Assembly (NCBI GenBank): GCA_002841685.1
Contig: PHAM01000029.1
Coordinates: 1-23,592, forward strand
Origin: Elusimicrobia bacterium HGW-Elusimicrobia-2
GTDB taxonomy: Bacteria; CG03
Direction: 5' to 3'
DNA: 23,592 nucleotides
The position numbers were made by a program, and so were the translations under genes. Of this stretch, positions 7,901 to 19,900 are shown piece by piece. The notes beneath the pieces are model-generated. The model saw only the letters and a program-made list of their open reading frames with translations, did no database searches and was not told where the DNA came from. Position 1 is the first letter of the stretch. The number at the start of each line of letters is the position of its first letter.

Positions 7901-10900
7901 ACATATACTTCAGAGCAAATCAACATAACATTAACAAGAGGTGACGGGACAGCGCCGCAGGGGAGGATAGAGTATGATTTCCCGAAGATTATATTCCGCT
8001 CTTATCCGGAGGGAGATGCGTCGGGATGGATAGGCAATGTAAATTATTCGGGAAGCACGGTAGATTTTATTGTAAAAGCAACGACAACATTCGGAGGGAA
8101 GTACAATATCGCTAAGAGCAGTTATGATGTTATCAGCGACGCGGATAACCTGAAAAAGATGAAAATATATCTGACCCCCATAGAAAAGTATGGATACGTC
8201 AAAGGATATTCCGTGTATAGAGATAGAATTAACTGGACGGAAAACGGTCCCTATTATCCGGATACGGGGGCAAATAATCCGCAGTATTTATTTGAGTGGG
8301 GAGGAGACGATTCCTTGAACGATTACACAGTCGCTGAGATAAAAACAGACACATTCACAGCGAGAACAAATCCTGATATTAAAACAGGGCGGGTTTATGT
8401 GCCCATAGAGGGCTGGGCGACGTTCAAAGAAGACGGAACAAAAAATTACAAAATAGAGTATTCGACGAATGAGATTGACTGGCAATCAATAAAGATATCA
8501 ACGGATAATGTTCTCGATAAATATTACCTTGCCTTCTGGGATGTGACGGGGCTTAACGGAACGCATTATATAAAATTAATGGTTGACGGCATTGAGGAAG
8601 ACAGAAAAATGGTTCATATAGGACGAGAAGTAGAACCCGCCGGAACATATCCCGGCTCGGAAGCAGACAGCAATCCTGTAACAGATCCATGGGGGAACGT
8701 GGAAGTTGGTTTATGGAGCGACTGGAGTAATGATACAGAGTATCTGACGATAACGCCGATACGAGCCGAAGATTTTTTATTTGAACCGCCGCCCGAGAAT
8801 TACTACAAAGTTTTAGGCGATGTGATTTATGAATTCAAGCCGTCAATGAGTTTTAATGTTCATCCCGTTGTTGGAGGAAGTTACGGCACGCTGACAATGA
8901 GATATGAAGAAGCTGACATTCCCGACGGAACGGCGGAGGATGAATTATCAATTTATCATTTTAATCCCGCAACGGAGGAGTGGGAAGTATTGGATGATTT
9001 AGAAAGAGATACGGCGGCAAACACAATAACAGCGCCGATAGATTGTTTCTCGTATTATTTTATCAGTCCTACGGTTGATATAACGCCGCCGGAGAAACCG
9101 GCGGAATTAACGGCAAATAACAAATCAGTCGCGGACTGGGACGGAGACGGTATATATTTGCTTGACTGGAAGAATCCCGTGGATTTATCGGGAATAAAAG
9201 GGGCGTACCGGAAAACCGGATTAGCTCCGGTAAATAATACGGACGGGATTTTTACGGAATCAAAACCGGCGACTGTAAGAACTTTCCTGCACGGGGCGAA
9301 TCCGCTGTATTTGTGGCTTGAAGACAGGGCGGGGAATACTTCGTATGAGGAGAGAAACTCAATAACACTCAGATATGACGGAACGGCGCCGGAAGTCCCG
9401 GTGGTGGCAAATTCCGTGGAAGAAAATCCCTCCGCGCCCCCGTTGTTAAAAGGAGAGTTTAGTTCATCCGACCCTGAAAGCGGAATAGCGGGATATAAGT
9501 ATGCGGTGGGAAGCGTCGGCGGGGGCTGGCTGGGTGCGTGGGAGATATCATTTTCACTGCCGGAAGGAGTTAATGTTTATCCGCAATGGAACGGATATGC
9601 GTACAGGCTTGAAGGAAAGAGAGTTTATTATGGAGACGCCGACCAAGGGTCGGCAACTACATGGACGGAAACGGTTTCATTGCCGGTTGAAGATGTCATG
9701 CGTTATTCGGTCAGCATTTGTCAGGGATGGATATATGTGATCGGAGGGCTGAAACCCGAAGGTTATTACTATAACCAAAGCGACGAAATATATTACGCAA
9801 AAATAAACACGGACGGTTCAATATCAAACTGGAGTGTTCAAAAACTATTTGAGCCTTTGGCGCTTCACGCTTCGGCAGTTATAGGAAACAGGCTTTACGT
9901 TATCGGCGGAGAGAATGAGAATACTGGAGTAACAAACAAAGTTTATTTCGCGGAGGTTGCTCCTGAAACAGGATTGCTGTCTCAGTGGACGAAAACGATT
10001 TCTTTGCCGGAGCAAAGAGAATGGCATTCCGCGATAGCGGACAACAACAGAATATATGTTATCGGCGGTTATGATAAAAACTGGAATAAAACCGATACGG
10101 TATATTATGCTGAAATAGATCCCGCGAGCGGTCACTGCGGAATCTGGAAGCCGATTACCCCTTTGCCCGAAGGAATAGCGAACCACAAAAGCGCGGTTTC
10201 CGGCGGAAAGATTTATGTAAAGTCGGATAATTTAACTTATTCGGCGGATATCCAGCCGGACGGCAGAGCAGGGGGCTGGGTAAAATCGGATTCGCAAATA
10301 CCATACGACATAGGCCGAGGTTTTTCAACTGTAAAACATAATAACCGCGTTTATTTTATCGGCGGCGAAAATTCAAAACAAGTGTACAAGGCGAAATTAA
10401 CATCATCCGGGCTTACGGAAGGATTTGATATTCAGAGGCAGGAGCCGCTTCCCGACGTGAGATATGACGTAGCGGCTGTTTCGCATCAGGGGAAGATATA
10501 TGTCATAGGCGGGAAAAATTCGGCGGGTGCGCCTCAAAGAAACATTTATTATACGGTTCCGAAACTCGGCAGTGAAATCGCATATTATGACGGGGATATT
10601 GAGTTCTGGAAGGAAACCACCGGTTTATTGCCTTCCGAAAAATATTATCACAAGGCGGTTGTGTGTATGGACTGGATATATGTAATCGGCGGTCAGAACA
10701 ATGAAGTTTACAGGGCAAAGCCGAATCCCGACGGAGATATAACACATTGGAGCGAAGTGGACGATTTGCCTTCCGGGGCGGAGTGTTTTTCGGGAGTCGG
10801 AGTTTATCAAAACTTTATTTACGTCACAGGCGGGTACCCCTCAGGCAACAGGGTTTACAGGGCAGAAGTAAAAGAAGACGGAAGTTTTGAAAACGGCTGG

Positions 10901-13900
10901 GCTCACATAGATTTTCTTCCCGATTACGTCAGATTGAATAAACATTCGTTAGAAACCGTCGGGAACAAAATGTATATTATCGGCGGCGAAGAATCAGGCG
11001 TTATAAAAAAAGATGTGTATTTTAGTGAGCTTGACGAAAGCGGCGGCCTCGGCGAATGGAAAAATACCGCGTCACTTGCTGATGCGGGGAAGAGCGCGGA
11101 ACCGGTTTTTCTTGATGACAAAATATTTCTGTTCGGCGGCGAAACCGGCGCCGGATATACGAGAGATATTGTTTATACGGGCGTTAATCTCGGCGGAGAA
11201 GATTTAACCAGCTGGACAGAGACCGGGGAAAGCGCTGTTTCTCTTGAAGGGCTAAGCCTTATTCCTGGACAGGAGTACTTTTTTCAGGTAAAAGCGCAGA
11301 ACGGGGCGGGCACATGGAGTGAGGTCGGGACAGGGAAAGGGACAAAGATAAAAATACCGGAGCCGGAAGTAATATCGCTGAAGCTTTGCGACAGGGATTC
11401 GGGGTCAAGGGAATTTACAAATGAAAGGATTGTAAATGTTGATATTAAAGCTACTGATTTCGCTATTGAATCTTTGATTGAGGACAATTATTTTTTCACT
11501 GGCGCCTCATGGCAGCCGCTTTACGGCAGGATACCGTTTACATTTGTTACACAGGGAGACGGCGAAAAAACAATTTACTGTCAGGTAAAAGATATTGAAG
11601 GAAAAGTCAGTATAACGAAAACAGATACAATTATTCTGGATACGACTATTCCGGAGGTCATGATTTCAGAGCCCTTAGCGGATTCTTTTGTAAGCGGCGA
11701 AGTGACGGTCAATGTCGCCGGGACAGACGGGGGTTCAGGAATTGATTATATTAAACTGTTCATTGATGAAGCGCTGGTATCTACAATCAGCAGTCGGTCG
11801 GGTTCTTACATTTGGAACACCCTGACGGAACCGGAAGGAGGTCACACAATCTCGGCTATTGCCTATGACAAAGCGGGCAATGTCAGTGAGAAAAAAACAA
11901 TTGCCGTCAAAGTCGACAATGTGCCGTTCAGAATAACAATGGCGGGGGCGGATCCGGCGACATTCAACACTTATTACGGTGAGAAGTCAAACATCTTTTT
12001 TCAGACATCAGAGGAAGGCAAAATCACAATAAACATTGAGGGTCATCCGGTTGTGGGTGATTTTGTTTCAAAGAAGGGGCTGAACTGTTTTGAATGGGAC
12101 GGCGCGGATTTTGAAAACGGAACATATCAGGGTCTTGTCAGCGGGGTGAGTTTGTCAAATCCCGGACAGTCGGACGAGAGGGCGTTTAGAATAAAGATAG
12201 ATACGGCAGTGCCTTATGCTGAGATATTATTCAGTTGGGACACGGGGGATTATTATCCTGATACAAATGAAATCGGCGCGGGAATTATTTATAGAATATC
12301 AGGGTTATTCGGGGTGTATGAGGACAATACGGTTAAAATAAGAAGGGTAATTTCCGGGCACGCTGAGGGTGTGCAGTTATATAATTCGGGCTGGGAGAAT
12401 TTCGTCGCAAACGATAGAGGGAGATGGATAGAATCTCCGCTGGACGAAACGCCGACGCCTGGGATTTTTAAGTTTGAGATACAAACAAGCAGAAAGGAGT
12501 TTCCGTATTTGCCGGGGAATTCCAAAAGCGTGGTAAAAATAATTGGCTGGCTTGATAAACCGTATGAGTGGTTTAATATCAAGAGAGAGAAAATCCCAAC
12601 GGAAAATATTCCTGCCGAGGCGGTTAAAGCTTTATCGTCCGCTGAACCCGCGATGTATATTGAGAGTGATTTATACAAATATACGCCGGAGGATATGACA
12701 TTTACGGCAGAGCATCCATATTGTATTGAATTGCCGTTAGAGGCAGAGCATGCTCTGCCTCTGCTGAAGATTTATCGTTTTGACGATGTTCAAAATGAAT
12801 GGGTCAGACTTGAAAAACAATTTGTGGATGAAGAAAATAATCGGATTGTCGCGGAAGTTAATAAATTAGGAACATTCGCAATTTTGAGCGTTGAGGACAA
12901 TGAAGCTTCTGAAATAAATAATCTAACAGCCGCGCCGAATCCGTTTTCGCCCAACAGAGACGGAACGGATGAAACAACGGTAATCAGCTTTAATTTATCT
13001 GATAACGAATCGGATTATATTCCGTGGACGTCGGTTGAGATTTTCAATCAGAGCGGCGGACTTATCAGGACAATTTTTAAGGATTACAGGCGGGAAACAG
13101 GACAGAATAATATTATCTGGGACGGTCTTGACGATGAGGGTAAGATTGTTCCGGTCGGGGATTATAAAGTTAAAATTACCGCGTCCGATTTGGCGGGAAA
13201 CTCTTCGGAAAGCGAGGCAGTGATTAAAGTCAGGTATGATTACATTGTTGACGATACCCCGCCGACAACGCCTGTTGTTGACGACGACGGGGATTATACA
13301 AACTCAACGGCGGAGCTTTACTGTCAGTGGCAATCAATTGACCCGTATCCCGAAAGCGGAATAACGGATAACCGCTATCAGCTTTACTCAATAACGCCGC
13401 AAGGGCTGGGGGAATGGATTGATACGGGCAGTCATTATCCCGAAGTCAGGCGAGAGGCGCAGGCGGTGATACTGAATGATTTTATGTATATCATCGGCGG
13501 GGAAAGGTATGAGGGTGACGAAATATTCAGAGTGGATTACAATAAAATAAAGAGTGACGGCTCAATTGATCCTCAAAGCTGGATTCAGACCGCTGATTTG
13601 CCGGAGGCCATGAGCAGATTTTCGGCTCTGAGTTATAAAGGATATATTTATTTAATCGGCGGGTATTATACCAAAGGGGTTTTTTATACAAAGCCCGACC
13701 CTGTTACCGGACAAATTAGTAATTGGACGGCCACGTCTTCGCTTCCTTTATCTGAAAAACTTTATGAAAACTCAGCGTTTATTTATAACAGCAGGATTTA
13801 TGTCACAGGGGGTTTTTACACAGAAGAGGAATATCTGTACGGGTGGCCGGTGACTGAGACATATTCTGAGACTCGCATTTATTTTTCTGCCCCAATCGGC

Positions 13901-16900
13901 GAGGATGGAACTATTGGCTGTTGGGGAATAAGCGGAGTCAGCTTACAGGAAGGAGGGCAGTATCGTTATGCGGCAGGTTTTGGGGGCAAGATTTATGCAA
14001 TAGAAGATGAAAAGGTTTCTTATGCTTCAATAGATCCCGTAAGTGGTGATATTGAAGCGCCTTGGCATGCCGGACCTGTTCTACCTGAAAAGTTGTGGGC
14101 CCCGGTGGTGTTTGCTTATCGTGATGTGCTGTATGTTTTTGGGGGGGATTCATCCACCGCCGATGAGCTGAGCGACAGAATTTATTACGCCCGTATAAAC
14201 GGCGATGGAAGTTTGGGCGCATGGAATACGGATACTTTGCCGGGGAGCAGATATTTTCACGATGTTGTTGTAAGAGGAAAAGATATATACCTTATTGACG
14301 GAATTAAGCCAGGGAGCGACCATGCCACAGATAGAACAATATACAGGGCGCCGATTGCGGAAGATATAAACGTGGTAAAATCGTGGACTTCCACGGGTTT
14401 GGAACAGCAGGTTCTAATTAACAATCTTTCGCTTGAAGCGGGCAAAAGATATTATTTTGATGTTCGGACGACAAACGGCGGGAATTTAACAAGCGCTGTA
14501 GGAGCCAGCGACGGTATTTTGGCTGGGATGCCTGTTCCGCCGCGGGTTGAAAATCTTGTTGTGAGTAACCCCGGATGCGGTGAAACTCTAATTTTGAACT
14601 GGGCGGCTGTTTCGGGGGATGTTACCGGCTATAATATTTATCAGAGCACGGCGGCTACAGCGGGATACATTAAAATAAACACGCAGACGGTTGCGGATAA
14701 TTCTTATACCGTGGAAGCGCTGAAAGACGGAACGGCATATTTTTACAGAGTCGCCGCGTTTGATTCAAGGCTCAGGGAAGGGGCGAAATCTCTTCCGGCA
14801 AGCGGTGTGCCCGCCGATGAACTGCCGCCGTCGGCGGCGGCTGATTTTCAGGCACTCGCTTCCGATGAAACATCAGTTACTTTTTGCTGGACAGCGACGG
14901 GAGACAACGGGATTTCCGGAGATATTACCGGAGGCAAATACTGGATTAAATATTCGGCTATTGAGCCGATAACCACTGATGCCGAGTGGAACAGAGCGCC
15001 GTACGAACTTATATCGGCAACGGATACGCCGACCGGACAGATAGAAACCGTCGCAGTGCAGGGTTTAACGGCAAATCAAATTTATTATTTCGCTTTGCGT
15101 TTGTGCGATGAGGCGGGAAACTGGTCGGCTGTTTCTAATTGTGTTTCAGCCAAGCCGGGGGTGGATTATTCGTCTCCGGTGAGCAGTCTTGAATTTGCCG
15201 GAGGAAAACAACATCCGGCAGCGGACGGTTATTATGCTTCTGTGGACACAAAGTACAAAATTACCGCCCTTGACCCTTATATTGAGTATGTTCCTTCGGG
15301 TGTTGATTTTACAGAATACAGGATTGACGGCGGCGGTTGGCAGGTTTATACAGAACCTTTTGGCCTGGCAGAGGGCGCTCACACAATTGAATATTACGGT
15401 CAGGACAAAAGAGGAAACAAAGAGGAACCCGCGAAAACGGAAAAAATCTATGTTGACAATACCGTGCCGGAGGCGCAGTTGGTAATAGCCGAACCCAAAT
15501 ATGAAATGGCGGACAAAGTTTATATTACCGCGCAGACTCCTTTGCTAATTTCCGCCATTGACCCTGTTATTTCAGGAGCCGCGTCAGGGATTTCAAGGGC
15601 TCAATATACGGTTGATAAAGTAAACTGGCAGCCTTATGAGGAACCGTTTTATATAACGGATGACGGAACTTATGAAATTAACTTTTCCGCGGAAGACAAT
15701 GTAGGGAACAAGAGCAGCGTCCAAACAAGCAAGGAAATTGTTGTTGATACTATTCCGCCGGCTTTCAGCGGGATTACCGTTTCTTCAAAAATAGAAGCAG
15801 AGGATGAAAATAATATTTTAGACGGTTGTTCCGGAAGTTTGGCGGGACAGGGAATAATATTGGGTTCATCCAATGGTGAAAATATTGCTTTGGATAAAGG
15901 GTATGTTTATAGTATTGAACCCGACGTATGTTACGTTGGTATAGCAGAAATATTACTCACAGACGGGGCTACTGGAAGAAATGTTGGGTGGGAAGTCGGA
16001 GGAAATGATTCCATTGCTGTGGATATAGTTGTAGATTTGAGCGCTATTTTTAAAACAAATAAAATAAGGTGTAATAGCACGAGTATTTATTATGTTCCCG
16101 ATAGAATGGAAGTATATACGAGTTTGGATAATGTGAATTTTGATTATGCGGGTTATAGTGAAGAAACCGCTGCTGCCACTTGGATGGAGATTGAATTTCC
16201 TGCTCGAGAAGCAAGGTATGTAAAATTTAGATTAAAGCAAAGTGGTCATGGTAAACCTTCATGGTGGTTATTTGTCAGCGAATTGGAGATTTATGAAGCG
16301 ATTGGACTTTTAGAAGGAACTGTTGAAACGGCATGGAAAAATATTCATCCTGATAGTCAATTGACTAATTTTTCGCCCATTCAACAACTCAATCAGGGAA
16401 ACATAACGTATCAATATTCTACTGATGGGCAAATATGGAGCGATGTCAGCGCTTTATCTCAGGCAGACACTTCCGCCGGTAAAATAAAATTTATAGCGGG
16501 ATTAAGCCGCTCTGCCCCGGAATCGGTCAGTCCGTATTTGGATTGTATTCAATTTGATATGGGGGACGGTATTTTTGTTTCACCGGAAACGGCAGGTCTG
16601 GAGCCAGTCACTATTAAATTTATGACAAGCGAAACTTTGCGGGAAGAGCCTGTTGTAAAAGTCGGCGAACACTATGCCGGATTTGCTGATTTTAGCGACG
16701 GGATATACACTTACAATTATATTGTAACGCCGCTGGACCTGCCCGGCGAATATACAATAACGGTTGAAGGAACGGACATTGCGGGAAATAACGGCATCGA
16801 TACCACGGGCAGAATTGATATTGACTGGATAGACGATGTCCCGCCGGTAAGCAGTGTTGTTTTAGGCGAGCCCGCAGATGGTGATATTATCGGAATGAAT

Positions 16901-19900
16901 ACGCCGGTTGAAATTGAGGCGAGCGACGATATTAGCGGAGTTAAAGAAATAAAATACAGGGTTAACTCAGAATGGAAAACTTATACCGGTTCATTTACGG
17001 TTAGTTCCGCAAATTCACCGCGGACAATGACGGTACCTGAAATTAACTGGAGTCGGTTAGAATTACCGCCGGAACCAAATTCGCTGTTTGTCTGCAGTGA
17101 AAATAAAATTATCAAATTTAATATGTTTGGTGAGAAAGAACTTGAAGTGACAATACCGGGGGGCACTCCTTCAAATTTAACTTATGATTCTGAAACAAAA
17201 TACATATATATCGCTGATACGATAAACAACAGGATAGCGAGAACAGTTGATGGCAGTAATTGGGAATTTCAATATGCTCATAATGTAGGTTGGGCTCCAA
17301 CGAGTGCAACCATTGATAAATACAAGAATTTATATGTTCCTTCGTATTATACAATATGGAAGTTTGAATTTGGCCAATATATCGGCTATGGAAACACGCT
17401 TATTGATTATCTTTTGTATACGAATACTGATATTGACTATGATCCGAGTGAGGATATGTTATATATTGCAGAAAGTTATTATGGAAGAATTTATAAAGCT
17501 AAGGCGGATGGTTCGGAATATGTTCAGGGGTATGGGCGTGGCGGTGCTACGGGAATTGATTTCAATTCTACTGATAAGAGTATATATCTTGCTGATAATG
17601 AATGGAACACGATTATAAGAACTAACATAGATGGAAGCATAAGGGAAAGTATAGGAGCGTATGGTAGTGGAAATGGGAAATTCAAACACCCATGGGATGT
17701 AGCAATTGATGAACAGACGGATATTCTTTATGTGTCAGATACGGGGAACAACAGGTTAGTCAAAACCAAAATGGACGGGAGTGTATGGGAAGTATTTACT
17801 GAGGTAACTTCTCCAAAAGGAATATTTTTTTCTATTCCGGAACCAAAATATATGGATGTAGCGCAAGTTATAGATGCCGGTGAAAGTGTTGGCTGGAGAT
17901 ACATGTCGTGGGAAACTTCAGACAGCGGCGCATATCTGAAAACCCGCACAGGAAATACCCCTCAGCCTGATGAAACATGGTCTGATTGGTCGGATAATTT
18001 TAATGCGAGCGCCGGGACAAGAATAGTATCTTCTCCGGGGAGATATTTGCAGATTGCGGCAGGTATTCAGGACGCGGGAGATATCTTGCCTGAAATAACA
18101 AATATACGATTAGATGTCGTTCCGGTGGTGGAGATATCTCATTACAGTGTTGATTTGAGAGGTAATATTGAGCTGGCGAAGCAAACTTTAGTTTATCTTG
18201 ATAATCTTGCTCCCGGTTCTCCAAATGAGTTAGTTTATGAGATATTAAACAATAATACGGTCAGTATTGTCTGGCAATTAAATTTGGAGAATGATTTCGA
18301 CGGGTATAATCTCTATCGTAACGGGCAGAAGTTGAATGAAAGTTGTTTTTCAGGAGTAGCGTATATAGATGAAGATCTTTCTCTTGGGGAATACACATAT
18401 CAGTTAACTGCGGTTGATTTGTTTGGCAATGAAAGTGAGCCGTCGCAAATCAGCGTGAGTATTGCGGACACGGTTCCTCCGGCTACTGCGTTTATTCCGA
18501 GCAGGGATTTTTATATTAAGGATGGAAAAAATTACGCTTCGGATGAGTATAACTATGGTTTTCAGGCGACAGATGCTTTTACAGGAGTTGACCATATTGA
18601 GGTAAATATTGATGAGCAGGGATATATTGTTTATACGGATTCAATAGTTTTCACGACTACCGGCATTCACACCATAAAATACAGAGCTGTGGATAATGCG
18701 GAAAACCGGGAGACCGAGAAATCAATTACAATTTATGTTGATGCAAATAAACCGCAAACAACCGCTTTTTTTACCGGGACATATTTTGAAACTGAAGGGA
18801 AGTTCTATATTATAGAACAAACACAAATATCTTTTGTCGTCGCAGACCCTTATATTAATGGGGTGAGTTCCGGTTTAGATTTCACGGAGTACAGGACTAA
18901 CGGTGGGGCGTGGCAGGCATATACCGCTCCATTTACAGTTTCTGATAATACCAATCTCCTTGAATTCAGAAGCACGGATAATGTCGGGAATGAAGAGGTA
19001 GTTAAAAACATTTCAATCGGCTTTGACACTCTGCCGCCCGTAACAAGCGTTAAGGTGTTCGGCCCGAGCCGACAGGATGAGAAATTATGGATTTCGTCGC
19101 TTACGCCGGTTGGTTTTGAAACTCAAGACAATACAAAAGTTGATTATACGAAGTTCAAAATTGGTTATACGGATTGGGATATTTACCAAAGTGAATTTAA
19201 CTTAGCGCCTGAAATAAAGAAAGCGGAATATAAGGATGCGGGGGAGGCTGCATGGCAAAGCGGCGAATTAAATGATTTGAAAATAGATGCTTTTGGTAAT
19301 GTTGAGTTAAAGGAATATCCAAGTTATTTGTTTGTTGCTCAATCCGGCAAGATTGTAAAAATTAGTATATGTAATGGCATTGAGATTGAAAGAGAAACAT
19401 TGGATTCCCTCTATGTGCCGAGCATACCGTATAATGCACTGTCTTATGTAGAAGGTATTTCACATGATCCGGTGAATGACTTTGTTTATCTTACAAACAC
19501 CTATTGTGATGGGATAATAAAGACAAAAATGGATGGTACGGAAATAACAACTTTCGGGGAATTAGGTTCTGGTATTAACCGGTTTAGAGATCCTTATGGA
19601 ATTTTTTATGATCCAAATTCCGAATATCTTTATATAGCTGATACAGGAAATCATCGAATAGTTAAAATGAAAACAGATGGTTCTGATTGGCAAACTATTG
19701 GTGGATTTAATAGCCCAAGAGATGTCTATTATGATTCATCTACCGACTTTGTTTACATTGCCGATTATAATAACAATAGAATAGTTAAGACAAAGATGGA
19801 TGGTTCGGAATGGACATCTCTAGATGGTTTGGGAAATCCTGCGGGTGTATATTACGACAGTTTTTCTGATTACATTTACGTAACGGAATATTTGCGGTGT

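Noticed and set aside
9131-9160. DWDGDG motif as a calcium-binding or dockerin loop
   Set aside because: Only one copy, without the rest of a dockerin or EF-hand; the phrase also occurs in ordinary fibronectin-like strands of such proteins.
17304-17618. Forward frame of 104 codons inside the NHL cassette
   Set aside because: It is a +1 shadow of the NHL coding frame; the giant frame carries the recognisable motifs throughout.
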